Of a stretch of 64,000 nucleotides of DNA, positions 25,012-34,014 are shown one piece after another. A program made the translations under genes and the position numbers. The DNA comes from Salinimicrobium sp963739625. GTDB lineage: Bacteria; Bacteroidota; Bacteroidia; Flavobacteriales; Flavobacteriaceae. The stretch covers positions 186,001 through 250,000 of the forward strand of contig CAVUAU010000009.1 of the NCBI GenBank assembly GCA_963739625.1, given 5' to 3'. A model generated the notes under the pieces. It worked only from the letters and a program-made list of their open reading frames with translations. It was not told the origin of the DNA and did not search any database. Numbering within the stretch: the stretch's first letter is position 1; each line of letters opens with the position of its first letter.

Positions 25012-25538
25012 TGGCAAGCAAGGTTATACATGCTATTTATAACGACGATGATCTATTGCTACAGGCAGTAAAGCAAATTAGAGATGCGCGTTACAACATT
25101 CATGAAGTTTATACTCCTTTTCCTATACACGGGCTTGATAAACTTTTAGGATTGGCGCCAACAAGGCTTGCGATCACCTCTTTCATTTATGGTCTGGTTG
25201 GATTATCTGTGGCTATAGCAATGATGAACTTTATCATGATCGAAGACTGGCCTATGAATATTGGAGGTAAACCAAGTTTTAGTTTTATACAAAACATGCC
25301 TTCTTTTATTCCCATCATGTTTGAGTTGACTGTGTTTTTTGCAGCTCACTTAATGGTGTTTACCTTTTATATGAGAAGTAAGATCTGGCCATTCAAAAAA
25401 GCCGAAAATCCTGATGTTCGTACCACAGATGATCATTTTCTGGTGGAAGTTGAAGTAGGTGGGCACGACGCAGAGCAATTGAGCAACTTCCTGTATGAAA
25501 CAGGCGCTTCTGAAATTAAATTAATTGATAACAAATAA
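25011..25538 (+). CDS. actD: Alternative complex III subunit ActD (DUF3341)
   Basis: 175-residue membrane subunit of ACIII with two helices (about 58-80 and 101-123) flanked by cytosolic alpha-beta parts; DUF3341 family. The LLLQAVKQIRDARYNIHEVYTPFPIHGLD N-terminus (quoted in part) is typical. It begins within the actC stop codon, so translation is probably coupled. Confidence 0.9.
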   Translation: MASKVIHAIYNDDDLLLQAVKQIRDARYNIHEVYTPFPIHGLDKLLGLAPTRLAITSFIYGLVGLSVAIAMMNFIMIEDWPMNIGGKPSFSFIQNMPSFIPIMFELTVFFAAHLMVFTFYMRSKIWPFKKAENPDVRTTDDHFLVEVEVGGHDAEQLSNFLYETGASEIKLIDNK

Positions 25539-25543
25539 ACCCA

Positions 25544-26215
25544 ATGAAAAGTTTATTTAAAAAATCCATATTCTTCATTCTGGCGGTGAGTGCTGTTTCC
25601 TGTGTGGAAAACTCAAAGCCAAATTACCAGTACATGCCCAACATGTATCAAACGGTAAGCTATGAACCATATGGAGCATATGACGTGTTTGTGAATGAGC
25701 AGGAGGCGAAGCTGCCGGTAGAGGGAACTGTTTCCCGCGGCTGGAAACCCTATGCATATGAAAATACCCCCGAAGGTCGTGCTGCTGCAAAAGCCGAATT
25801 GACGAATCCACTGCCTTATACCGAGGCTAACCTGGAGAAAGGGAAGGAACTTTTCAATATCTACTGTGCAATTTGTCACGGGCCACAGGGAAATGGAAAA
25901 GGACCTCTTGTGCAGCGAGAAAAGATTCTTGGGGTACCAAGTTACGACGATGCAGGCCGTGCCATTACAGAAGGAAGTGTTTATCACGTAATGTACTATG
26001 GTCTTAATGCCATGGGGTCTTACGCTTCCCAAACCTCTATCGAGGAGCGATGGTTGATCGACCACTATGTAATGTCTTTAAAAGACCAGTTGTTGGGCAA
26101 CCCGGCCAGAGAATTTGAGTCTGAAAATTTGATTCCCGCTGTCAACGCCGACAAGGAAATGGTGAGTAAGGAGACTTCCACTACAGGCGAAGCGGAAAAG
26201 CAAAACCAAGAATAA
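25544..26215 (+). CDS. actE: Alternative complex III subunit ActE, monoheme cytochrome c lipoprotein
   Basis: 223 residues. A lipoprotein signal peptide with lipobox AVSC (about residue 20) suggests membrane anchoring by acylation. One heme site, CAICH (about residue 108), sits in a class I cytochrome c domain, with a candidate Met ligand in the YGLNAMGSYA region. It is the likely exit cytochrome of the complex towards the oxidase encoded downstream. Five nt after actD. Confidence 0.92.
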   Translation: MKSLFKKSIFFILAVSAVSCVENSKPNYQYMPNMYQTVSYEPYGAYDVFVNEQEAKLPVEGTVSRGWKPYAYENTPEGRAAAKAELTNPLPYTEANLEKGKELFNIYCAICHGPQGNGKGPLVQREKILGVPSYDDAGRAITEGSVYHVMYYGLNAMGSYASQTSIEERWLIDHYVMSLKDQLLGNPAREFESENLIPAVNADKEMVSKETSTTGEAEKQNQE

Positions 26216-26234
26216 CAGCATTAGATAAAGAAAT

Positions 26235-27596
26235 ATGTATACGCTATCCAATAAATTAAAGTTAGGTTCTATCATTTTTATGGTTCTTGGAATCCTGGGG
26301 TTGGCCTACGGTTTCATTGCCGTGCCTTCCACTGTTGAAGAGGCTGCCGAAATTGTAGCTGCTGAAGCGGGACATGGCGAACATGCTGTTCCTGCCGAAG
26401 AAGAGGATAACCTGGCCGATCATGGCGCAACCAAACAGTATCTTGAGGCAACCGGTCACGCTGAAGACACACAGGAGGCAGCCGCCGAAGAACACGGTGA
26501 AGAACACATGGAACATTTGCTGCATCAATTGCAAACAAGGCCATGGGCTGCGATTTTTGTTGCTGCTTTCTTTTTCTTCATGATCGCCCTTGGTGCGCTC
26601 GTGTTCAATGCTATACAATATGTAGCCCAGGCAGGGTGGTCCCCTGTTCTTTACAGGGTGCTGGAAGGTATCACCACCTACGTCTTACCTGGATCAATTA
26701 TAGTAGTGCTTATCGTTATTCTTGCCGGAACGCATTTCTTCCCATGGATGAATGACGACCTTGTGGCGCATGACGAGATCCTTCAGGGTAAATCGGGATA
26801 TCTTAACCTGCCGTTCTTTATCATTCGTGCAATCGTTTATTTGCTCGGGTGGAACCTTTACCGCTATTTCGCAAGAAGAAATTCACTTAGACAGGCAGAA
26901 GTGAGTGATTATACTCCTTACAAAAAGAATTTTAAGATTTCTGTTTTCTTCCTGTTATTCTTTATCGTTACAGAGTCTACCATGGCGTGGGACTGGTTTA
27001 TGTCACTTACACCGCACTGGTACAGTACTCTTTTTGCATGGTACCTTTTCGCCAGCATGTTTGTTTCGGCTATTACAGTAATTGCGTTGGTAGTGATCTT
27101 CCTGAAGAGAGGTGGTTATCTTCCTTTTGTTAATGACAGTCACCTGCATGACCTTGCCAAGTTCATCTTTGCCTTCAGTATATTCTGGACCTATCTTTGG
27201 TTTGGACAATTTATGTTGATCTGGTATGCTAACATTCCTGAAGAGGTAGTTTACTTCACCTTAAGAATTGAAGACTATAACCTTTTGTTTTTTGGAATGC
27301 TTGTACTTAATTTTGTCTTTCCTATATTGATGCTGATGAATACCAACTTCAAACGTATTCCTTACTTTGTAGTAATTACCGGTATCATTGTTTTGATAGG
27401 GCATTATATAGATATTTTCCTGTTGGTTGTACCATCTACAATGGGACCTAACTGGGCATTTGGAATTCCCGAAATTGCAGGAATTTTGTTCTTCCTTGGG
27501 TTGTTTGTATTTATTGTGGGAACAGGACTTGGAAAGGTGTCGTTGTATCCAAAAGGAGATCCGTTCCTTAAGGAGAGTGAAAATTACCATTATTAG
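26235..27596 (+). CDS. actF: Alternative complex III subunit ActF, integral membrane protein
   Basis: 453-residue polytopic protein (about 10 helices), a shortened relative of ActC without obvious cofactors. A first helix (about 10-30) is followed by a His/Glu/Ala-rich periplasmic loop (about 35-95), longer than expected for the family, then the membrane core. Nineteen nt after actE. The set actA-F is complete and in standard order. Confidence 0.92.
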   Translation: MYTLSNKLKLGSIIFMVLGILGLAYGFIAVPSTVEEAAEIVAAEAGHGEHAVPAEEEDNLADHGATKQYLEATGHAEDTQEAAAEEHGEEHMEHLLHQLQTRPWAAIFVAAFFFFMIALGALVFNAIQYVAQAGWSPVLYRVLEGITTYVLPGSIIVVLIVILAGTHFFPWMNDDLVAHDEILQGKSGYLNLPFFIIRAIVYLLGWNLYRYFARRNSLRQAEVSDYTPYKKNFKISVFFLLFFIVTESTMAWDWFMSLTPHWYSTLFAWYLFASMFVSAITVIALVVIFLKRGGYLPFVNDSHLHDLAKFIFAFSIFWTYLWFGQFMLIWYANIPEEVVYFTLRIEDYNLLFFGMLVLNFVFPILMLMNTNFKRIPYFVVITGIIVLIGHYIDIFLLVVPSTMGPNWAFGIPEIAGILFFLGLFVFIVGTGLGKVSLYPKGDPFLKESENYHY

Positions 27597-27624
27597 AACC
27601 ATTAGTTAAAGAAGAAAAATTAAG

Positions 27625-28761
27625 ATGACTGTATTTTTGATCATAATAGTAATAGCGCTTTTCGCGATAACTATCTGGCAACTCACGAAGATCTTTCAGC
27701 TGTCAAGGAATACCAATAGCCTGGAAACGGGTGAAGTGGCAAATGACAAGGATAACCGTATGCAGGGGAATATCCTGCTGGCCTTCGGGGTAGCTTTTTA
27801 CCTCTTTATGTTGTACAACTTCTGGAACTTTGGAGATCGCGCGCTTCCTGCCGCTTCTTCAGAGCATGGAAGCCAGTATGACAACCTTTTGCTTATCACC
27901 ATGGCTGTGATCATGATCGTACAGGTGATCACGCAGGGACTGCTTTACTATTTTGCCTTTAGATATAAGGGTGAAAAAGGGAAAAAAGCCCTCTTCTTTG
28001 CCGATAATGATAAACTGGAGTTTGTTTGGACCATTATTCCCGTGATCGTGCTTGCAGGTTTGATCATATACGGACTCTTCACCTGGTCAGACATTATGGA
28101 TGTAGCCGAAGAAGATGACCCTATTGTAATAGAACTCTATGCGCAGCAGTTCAACTGGACTGCCCGTTATTCCGGAGAAGATAATGTGCTGGGTAAGGCT
28201 AACGTAAGATTTATAGAAGGTTCGAATTCCTTAGGGCTTGACGTAAGTGACCAATATGGGAATGACGATGTGATCGTTGGGGAACTTCACCTTCCGGTAA
28301 ACCGTCCCGTTTTGTTCAAATTAAGATCTCAGGATGTATTGCACTCTGCTTATTTCCCTCACTTCAGGGCGCAGATGAACGTTGTACCGGGGATGATCAC
28401 CCAGTTCTCTTTCACTCCTACGGTGACTTCCGAAGAGATTAGAGATACTGAGTATATGAGAGAGAAGGTTGCGAGGATCCAGGGAATAAGAAAAGAAAAG
28501 AATGCAGAATTTGTCTCTTTAGGAGCCGAAGAACTTGCACCATACGACCAGTTCGATTACTACCTTTTGTGTAACAAGATCTGTGGTGTGGCACATTACA
28601 ACATGCAAATGAAGGTGATCGTGGAGAGTCAGGAAGATTTCGATGCCTGGATGGCCGATCAGAAGAAATTCAGCGAGACAATGGAACCTCTTGATGCGAC
28701 AGCGAGTACAGCAGAGAAGAGTCCAAACAACGAAGTGGAAGTAGCGCAGGTAGAAAAATAA
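27625..28761 (+). CDS. coxB: Cytochrome c oxidase subunit II
   Basis: 378 residues with three hydrophobic helices at the N-terminal half (about 1-20, 50-70 and 85-115, plus 130-155) and a cupredoxin domain. The CuA ligand set is visible as H in VLHSAYFPH and CNKICGVAHYNM (Cys, Cys, His, Met). No CxxCH fusion is present, so it receives electrons from an external cytochrome, probably ActE. Co-transcribed with the ACIII genes. Confidence 0.95.
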   Translation: MTVFLIIIVIALFAITIWQLTKIFQLSRNTNSLETGEVANDKDNRMQGNILLAFGVAFYLFMLYNFWNFGDRALPAASSEHGSQYDNLLLITMAVIMIVQVITQGLLYYFAFRYKGEKGKKALFFADNDKLEFVWTIIPVIVLAGLIIYGLFTWSDIMDVAEEDDPIVIELYAQQFNWTARYSGEDNVLGKANVRFIEGSNSLGLDVSDQYGNDDVIVGELHLPVNRPVLFKLRSQDVLHSAYFPHFRAQMNVVPGMITQFSFTPTVTSEEIRDTEYMREKVARIQGIRKEKNAEFVSLGAEELAPYDQFDYYLLCNKICGVAHYNMQMKVIVESQEDFDAWMADQKKFSETMEPLDATASTAEKSPNNEVEVAQVEK

Positions 28762-28782
28762 TAAAGTTAAGATTAAGAAAAT

Positions 28783-30600
28783 ATGTCAGTAGTAGGACAC
28801 GCACAGGTTAATGATCATGCTCATGATGACCACCACCATGAGGGAACGTTCATAACGAAGTATATTTTTAGCATGGACCATAAGGTTATTGCAAAGCAAT
28901 ACCTTTTTACGGCCCTTTTCATGGGGATCATAGGAATCGCAATGTCTGTGTTCTTCCGTATGCAGATCGCCTGGCCGGCAGAATCTTTTAAGATCTTTGA
29001 GATCTTTCTTGGAAAATGGGCCCCGGGAGGGGTAATGAGCCCCGAGATCTATTTGGCCATCGTTACCATTCACGGTACCATTATGGTTTTCTTCGTGCTT
29101 ACACAAGGTTTGAGTGGTACCTTTAGTAACTTATTGATCCCGCTTCAAATTGGAGCAAGGGATATGGCCTCGGGCTTTATGAACATGCTTTCTTACTGGA
29201 TGTTCTTCCTTTCTTGTATCATCATGCTGGGTTCCCTGTTCGTAGAAGCAGGACCTGCATCTGCAGGATGGACGATCTATCCACCACTTAGTGCACTTCC
29301 GCAGGCTATTGGAGGATCTGGACTTGGAATGACGCTTTGGTTGACCTCTATGGCGATCTTTATCGCATCTTCTTTGCTTGGTTCGCTTAACTATATTGTT
29401 ACTGTGATCAACCTTAGAACAAAAGGTATGTCAATGACAAGGTTGCCGTTAACAGTTTGGGCACTTTTTGTAACTGCTATCATTGGGGTTGTTTCTTTCC
29501 CTGTTCTTTTATCTGCTGCCTTGATGTTGATCATGGACCGTAGCTTTGGAACATCATTCTTCCTTAGTGACATCTATATTAAAGGAGAAGTATTGCATTA
29601 CCAGGGAGGTTCTCCTGTACTTTTTGAGCACCTGTTCTGGTTCCTTGGTCACCCCGAAGTTTATATCGTGATCCTTCCGGCTATGGGTATTGCTTCAGAG
29701 ATCCTCGCAGCCAACTCAAGAAAACCTATTTTTGGATACCGGGCGATGATCGCTTCTATCTTAGGTATCGCTTTTCTTTCAACCATTGTTTGGGGTCACC
29801 ACATGTTCGTTTCGGGAATGAACCCATTCCTTGGTTCTGTGTTTACCTTTACAACACTTTTGATCGCGATCCCTTCAGCAGTAAAAGCTTTTAACTGGAT
29901 CACCACGATCTGGAAAGGTAACCTGCAGTTGAACCCGTCAATGCTCTTCTCTATAGGATTCGTTTCTACCTTCATTACAGGAGGTTTGACTGGGATCGTT
30001 CTTGGGGACAGTACCCTTGATATAAATGTACACGATACTTATTTCGTTGTTGCTCACTTCCACCTTGTAATGGGTATTTCTGCCCTTTACGGAATGTTTG
30101 CCGGGATCTATCACTGGTTCCCAAAAATGTTTGGTAGAATGATGAACAAGAACCTGGGATATGTTCACTTCTGGATCACCATTATTGGTGCCTACGGAGT
30201 ATTCTTCCCTATGCACTTTGTGGGAATGGCCGGTTTGCCGCGTCGTTATTATGACAACACCGCGTTCCCTTACTTTGATGACCTTGCAGATATCAACGTG
30301 TTGATCACTGTGTTTGCCATCATCACCGCTCTTGTACAGCTTGTTTTCCTTTACAACTTTATTCGTTCTATTTTCTACGGAAAGAAAGCGACTCAAAACC
30401 CATGGAAAGCAAACACTTTGGAATGGACTACTCCGATAGAACCAATTCATGGAAACTGGCCTGGAGAACTACCAACTGTTTACCGTTGGGCGTATGACTA
30501 CAGTAAAACCAATGACAAAGGTGAATATGTGATTCCGGGGCAGGATTATGCACCGCAAACAGTTCCACTTCAAAAAGACGAAGAAGAATTGAATCACTAG
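28783..30600 (+). CDS. coxA: Cytochrome c oxidase subunit I
   Basis: 605-residue 12-helix catalytic subunit of an aa3-type oxidase. Heme and CuB ligands appear in TIHGTIMVFFV, FWFLGHPEVYIVILP (the His-Tyr cross-link helix), VWGHHMFVSG (the CuB His pair) and DTYFVVAHFHLVM (both heme irons). The GHPEVY motif and the downstream Lys/Thr channel marks agree with type A oxidases. A His-rich N-terminal tail (HDDHHHEG) is present. Last gene of the operon, followed by a 40-bp palindrome. Confidence 0.97.
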   Translation: MSVVGHAQVNDHAHDDHHHEGTFITKYIFSMDHKVIAKQYLFTALFMGIIGIAMSVFFRMQIAWPAESFKIFEIFLGKWAPGGVMSPEIYLAIVTIHGTIMVFFVLTQGLSGTFSNLLIPLQIGARDMASGFMNMLSYWMFFLSCIIMLGSLFVEAGPASAGWTIYPPLSALPQAIGGSGLGMTLWLTSMAIFIASSLLGSLNYIVTVINLRTKGMSMTRLPLTVWALFVTAIIGVVSFPVLLSAALMLIMDRSFGTSFFLSDIYIKGEVLHYQGGSPVLFEHLFWFLGHPEVYIVILPAMGIASEILAANSRKPIFGYRAMIASILGIAFLSTIVWGHHMFVSGMNPFLGSVFTFTTLLIAIPSAVKAFNWITTIWKGNLQLNPSMLFSIGFVSTFITGGLTGIVLGDSTLDINVHDTYFVVAHFHLVMGISALYGMFAGIYHWFPKMFGRMMNKNLGYVHFWITIIGAYGVFFPMHFVGMAGLPRRYYDNTAFPYFDDLADINVLITVFAIITALVQLVFLYNFIRSIFYGKKATQNPWKANTLEWTTPIEPIHGNWPGELPTVYRWAYDYSKTNDKGEYVIPGQDYAPQTVPLQKDEEELNH

Positions 30601-30620
30601 ATCTCCTTTTTGACACTTAT

Positions 30621-30660
30621 AAAGAAAAAGCCTTTTCGAATTCGAAAAGGCTTTTTCTTT
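30621..30660. terminator. 40-bp perfect palindrome, terminator after coxA
   Basis: Two exact 20-bp arms (30621-30640 and 30641-30660) meet at TTCGAA and end in CTTTTTCTTT, giving a hairpin with an imperfect T-run 20 nt past the coxA stop codon. It directly abuts the ruvB -7 box. Confidence 0.85.
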
Positions 30661-30668
30661 TATCTTTG
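30661..30668 (+). promoter_or_regulatory. Candidate -7 box for ruvB
   Basis: TATCTTTG matches TAnnTTTG, 20 nt before ATG 30689. Its -33 region would fall inside the coxA terminator palindrome and has no TTG. Confidence 0.4.
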
Positions 30669-30688
30669 TTGAACTTAAAAAACTGACT

Positions 30689-31711
30689 ATGAACGAGCAC
30701 CTGGATCCCAGCGGAGAGAATTTTTCTTCGGAAGAACTGGATATTGAAAGAGCCTTAAGGCCGCTGGAATTTGACGATTTTGCCGGCCAGGACCAGGTAC
30801 TCGACAACCTGAAGGTTTTTGTTGAGGCAGCAAATCAAAGAGGAGAGGCGCTTGACCACACCCTTTTTCACGGCCCTCCGGGACTTGGAAAAACCACTTT
30901 GGCCCACATTCTAGCCAATGAACTCAATGTAGGCATAAAAGTGACTTCAGGGCCTGTGCTCGACAAGCCTGGGGATCTTGCGGGTTTATTGACCAACCTG
31001 GAAGAACGGGATGTCTTGTTCATTGACGAGATTCACAGGTTGAGTGCTGTAGTGGAGGAGTACCTGTATTCGGCCATGGAAGATTACAAGATCGATATCA
31101 TGATCGAAACCGGTCCTAATGCCCGGTCGGTACAAATCAACCTAAATCCTTTTACCCTTATTGGTGCTACCACCCGTAGCGGACTTTTAACAGCGCCCAT
31201 GCGTGCCCGCTTCGGAATTTCCAGCAGACTGGAATATTATACCACCGAATTGCTTTCAGACATTGTGCAGCGAAGTGCTCACATCTTAAAGGTGCCCATC
31301 TCCATGGAAGCAGCCATAGAGATCGCCGGCCGCAGCCGCGGGACACCGCGTATTGCAAATGCCCTTTTACGAAGGGTACGGGATTTCGCGCAGATCAAAG
31401 GCAATGGCAAGATCGACATAGAGATCGCTAAGTTTAGTCTTAAAGCACTTAACGTAGATGCTCATGGGCTGGATGAAATGGACAACAAGATCCTCACTAC
31501 TATTATAGACAAGTTCAAAGGCGGACCTGTGGGAATTACCACTTTGGCCACAGCCGTTAGCGAAAGTGCCGAAACCATCGAAGAGGTCTACGAACCATTC
31601 CTGATTCAGCAGGGATTTATCCAGCGCACGCCCCGGGGTCGGGAAGTTACTGAAGCAGCCTACAAGCACCTTGGCAGGGTTCGCGGCGGAATTCAGGGCG
31701 GACTGTTTTAG
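30689..31711 (+). CDS. ruvB: Holliday junction branch migration helicase RuvB
   Basis: 340-residue AAA+ motor that, with RuvA, drives Holliday junction branch migration. Visible are the LRPLEFDDFAGQ N-terminus, Walker A GPPGLGKTT (about residue 68), Walker B with DEIH, sensor GATTRSG and arginine-finger region, and the C-terminal winged helix (about 265-340) with TPRGREVT. Full length. Its partner ruvA is 8 kb away at 39366, on the same strand. Confidence 0.98.
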   Translation: MNEHLDPSGENFSSEELDIERALRPLEFDDFAGQDQVLDNLKVFVEAANQRGEALDHTLFHGPPGLGKTTLAHILANELNVGIKVTSGPVLDKPGDLAGLLTNLEERDVLFIDEIHRLSAVVEEYLYSAMEDYKIDIMIETGPNARSVQINLNPFTLIGATTRSGLLTAPMRARFGISSRLEYYTTELLSDIVQRSAHILKVPISMEAAIEIAGRSRGTPRIANALLRRVRDFAQIKGNGKIDIEIAKFSLKALNVDAHGLDEMDNKILTTIIDKFKGGPVGITTLATAVSESAETIEEVYEPFLIQQGFIQRTPRGREVTEAAYKHLGRVRGGIQGGLF

Positions 31712-31717
31712 TCGAAC

Positions 31718-31750
31718 AAACCTCACAGGTATTAGAGACCTGTGAGGTTT
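31718..31750. terminator. Hairpin between ruvB and the P450 gene
   Basis: 13-bp perfect stem AAACCTCACAGGT (31718-31730) with ACCTGTGAGGTTT (31738-31750), loop of 7. It follows the ruvB stop by 6 nt but lacks a good T-run. Hairpins of this ACCTCACAGGT type are, to my recollection, dispersed in many Flavobacteriaceae genomes, so it may be a repeat element as much as a terminator. Confidence 0.6.
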
Positions 31751-31763
31751 AGAAAAGAAATCC

Positions 31764-33086
31764 ATGAAAGAAACACAGGGTATTCCAAAAGTTTCCAGGC
31801 TGCAGTTCTACGCCAATGCACGCAGGATCCTGGTGAATCCCCTGCCTTTTCATCATGAACGTTTTGAAGCCCTGGGAGACACATTTCAGCTTAATGTAGG
31901 CTGGGGAAGGACCGTCATTTTTTCCCGTGATCCCGGCTTTGCCGAATATGTACTTGTAAAAAATCAAAAGAACTACACCAAGTCGCCCATTCAAACCCAG
32001 GACGTTGCAAAATATCTGGGTAAAGGCCTGCTAACTTCAGAAGGGGAACACTGGAGAAAGCAGCGCAAGCTCATCCAGCCGGCCTTTCACAAAAAACAAC
32101 TTGTCAACCTGCTGGGCAGTATGAATTCGGCAATCCTGGATGAACTCAAAAAAGTACAATCTGGGGAGCCCATGGACATTTTTCCTGTCTTTAATGATCT
32201 CGCTTTTCAAACGGTGGTAAAATCCCTTTTTAGCAGTGCTGTGGGGCAGCAGGAGATCGACCGGTTGCAGTATATTACAGAGTCTGCACAAAAGATGCTC
32301 GTGCGTGAGCTGCGACAGCCGTATTTGAACTGGTGGTTCCGGTTGCACGGGGACATTGAACACAACCTTGAGCTTACCCGGGAGGCAAGGATGATCCTTA
32401 AAGGCATTATTGAGGAACGAAAGAACAGCGGGGAACGGCAGGATGATCTGCTTGACATGCTGCTGGATGCCCGCTATGATGACGGCACTGCCATGAGTGA
32501 ACAACAGCTAATAGATGAGATCCTTATTTTGTTCACGGCCGGCCATGAAACTACTTCCAACGCGCTTACTTTTACCTGTGAACTGTTGGCGAGACATCCC
32601 GAAGCTCAGGAAAAGGTTGCCGAAGAGGTCAAAGCTGCAAAAGATGAAACAGATGATCTTTTTGGCCTTCTTCAGAAATGTCCTTACACCCAACATGTGA
32701 TCGAGGAGGCCATGCGGCTTTATCCGCCGGCTTACTTCATCGATCGGGTTAATCTGGAAGAAGATGAATTTGAAGGAAAACTTTTTCCGAAGGAATCCAG
32801 CCTGTTGTTTTCGGTATACGAGATCCACCGCAATCCAAAGTTCTGGAAGGAGCCTGAAAAATTTCTTCCCGAAAGATTTTCTGAAGGCAGGCAAAGCAAT
32901 TATTACCCTTTTGGTGCAGGGCCTAGAAAATGTATTGGTAACAATTTTGCGATGTACGAGATGGTGCTGACCATTGCCGAACTTGTTTCGAAATATCGCA
33001 TCAACAGCACCAAAGAAAAGATCGAGATCTTACCTTTGATCACCCTCAAGCCAAAGAACGCAATCCTGAGGTTCCAAAAACGCTAA
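31764..33086 (+). CDS. Cytochrome P450
   Basis: 440-residue soluble P450 monooxygenase. The I-helix oxygen-activation motif AGHETTSN, the ExxR motif in EEAMRLYPP, the PERF segment and the heme-binding loop FGAGPRKCIGN with axial C390 are all present. The substrate is unknown; the sequence pattern resembles the fatty-acid hydroxylating CYP group more than small Actinobacterial P450s. No ferredoxin or reductase gene is adjacent, so electrons must come from elsewhere. It ends one base before the queG start. Confidence 0.93.
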   Translation: MKETQGIPKVSRLQFYANARRILVNPLPFHHERFEALGDTFQLNVGWGRTVIFSRDPGFAEYVLVKNQKNYTKSPIQTQDVAKYLGKGLLTSEGEHWRKQRKLIQPAFHKKQLVNLLGSMNSAILDELKKVQSGEPMDIFPVFNDLAFQTVVKSLFSSAVGQQEIDRLQYITESAQKMLVRELRQPYLNWWFRLHGDIEHNLELTREARMILKGIIEERKNSGERQDDLLDMLLDARYDDGTAMSEQQLIDEILILFTAGHETTSNALTFTCELLARHPEAQEKVAEEVKAAKDETDDLFGLLQKCPYTQHVIEEAMRLYPPAYFIDRVNLEEDEFEGKLFPKESSLLFSVYEIHRNPKFWKEPEKFLPERFSEGRQSNYYPFGAGPRKCIGNNFAMYEMVLTIAELVSKYRINSTKEKIEILPLITLKPKNAILRFQKR

Positions 33087-33087
33087 T

Positions 33088-34014
33088 TTGAACAGAAATT
33101 CTTCCCGATATACTCAACTTATCAAAGCCGAAGCTCAACGCCTCGGCTTTCTCTCCTGCGGAATTTCAAAAGCGGAATTCCTTGAAGAAGAAGCGCCGCG
33201 TCTTGAAGAATACCTGGAAAAAGGGAGGCATGGAAAAATGTCATTTTTGGAGAACTATTTTGACAAGAGACTGGATCCCACAAAACTTGTTGAAGGCTCA
33301 AAAAGTGTAATTTCCCTCCTGCTCAATTATTATCCCGAAGAAAAACAACGCGAGGATTCCTATAAGATCAGCAAGTATGCCTACGGCACCGACTATCATT
33401 TTGTGATCAAGGACAAACTTAAGAGCCTGTTGCAGTTCATGCAGCAGGAGATTGGGGAAGTGGAAGGTCGTGCTTTTGTAGATTCGGCGCCGGTCATGGA
33501 CAAAGCCTGGGCTGCGAAAGCGGGGTTGGGTTGGGTAGGCAAACATACTCTCCTGCTTTCGAAACAAAAAGGCTCCTTCTTTTTTGTAGCCGAATTGATC
33601 GTGGATCTTGAACTGGAGTACGATACCCCCGTTACAGATCACTGCGGAAGTTGCACTGCCTGTATTGACGCCTGTCCCACGCAGGCCATCGTGGAACCTT
33701 ACAAGGTGGATGGCAGCAAATGTATCTCCTATTTTACCATTGAGCTGAAGGACCAGTTGCCGCAGGAGATGAAAGGCAAGTTCGACGACTGGATGTTCGG
33801 TTGCGATATCTGTCAGGATGTGTGCCCCTGGAACCGTTTTTCAAAACCTCACAATGAGCCGTTGTTCAATCCACACCCCGAGCTGTTGAGTATGAGAAAA
33901 AAAGATTGGGAAGAGATCACCGAAGAAACTTTTAGAAAAGTGTTCAAAAAGTCGGCGGTGAAGAGAACGAAATTCAGCGGACTTAAAAGGAATATCGATT
34001 TTCTAAAGGACTAG
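33088..34014 (+). CDS. queG: Epoxyqueuosine reductase QueG
   Basis: 308-residue cobalamin- and Fe-S-dependent enzyme that reduces epoxyqueuosine to queuosine in tRNA. The N-terminal DUF1730-like domain has KGRHGKMSFLEN and DSAPVMDKAWA; two [4Fe-4S] motifs follow, CGSCTACIDACPTQAI and CDICQDVCPW. The start is TTG 33088, one base after the P450 stop codon; no suitable ATG exists. Slightly shorter than the ~350-380 of proteobacterial homologues because the C-terminal HEAT part is missing. Its end overlaps the convergent gene by 12 nt. Confidence 0.93.
   Translation: MNRNSSRYTQLIKAEAQRLGFLSCGISKAEFLEEEAPRLEEYLEKGRHGKMSFLENYFDKRLDPTKLVEGSKSVISLLLNYYPEEKQREDSYKISKYAYGTDYHFVIKDKLKSLLQFMQQEIGEVEGRAFVDSAPVMDKAWAAKAGLGWVGKHTLLLSKQKGSFFFVAELIVDLELEYDTPVTDHCGSCTACIDACPTQAIVEPYKVDGSKCISYFTIELKDQLPQEMKGKFDDWMFGCDICQDVCPWNRFSKPHNEPLFNPHPELLSMRKKDWEEITEETFRKVFKKSAVKRTKFSGLKRNIDFLKD

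Noticed and set aside
29938..30450. 170-codon open frame on the minus strand
   Set aside because: Antisense to coxA over its heme-ligand helices, with no recognisable motif.
33233..33250. Another AAAAATGTCATTTTT palindrome
   Set aside because: It lies inside queG and encodes the conserved KMSFLE segment, so the match is explained by coding.
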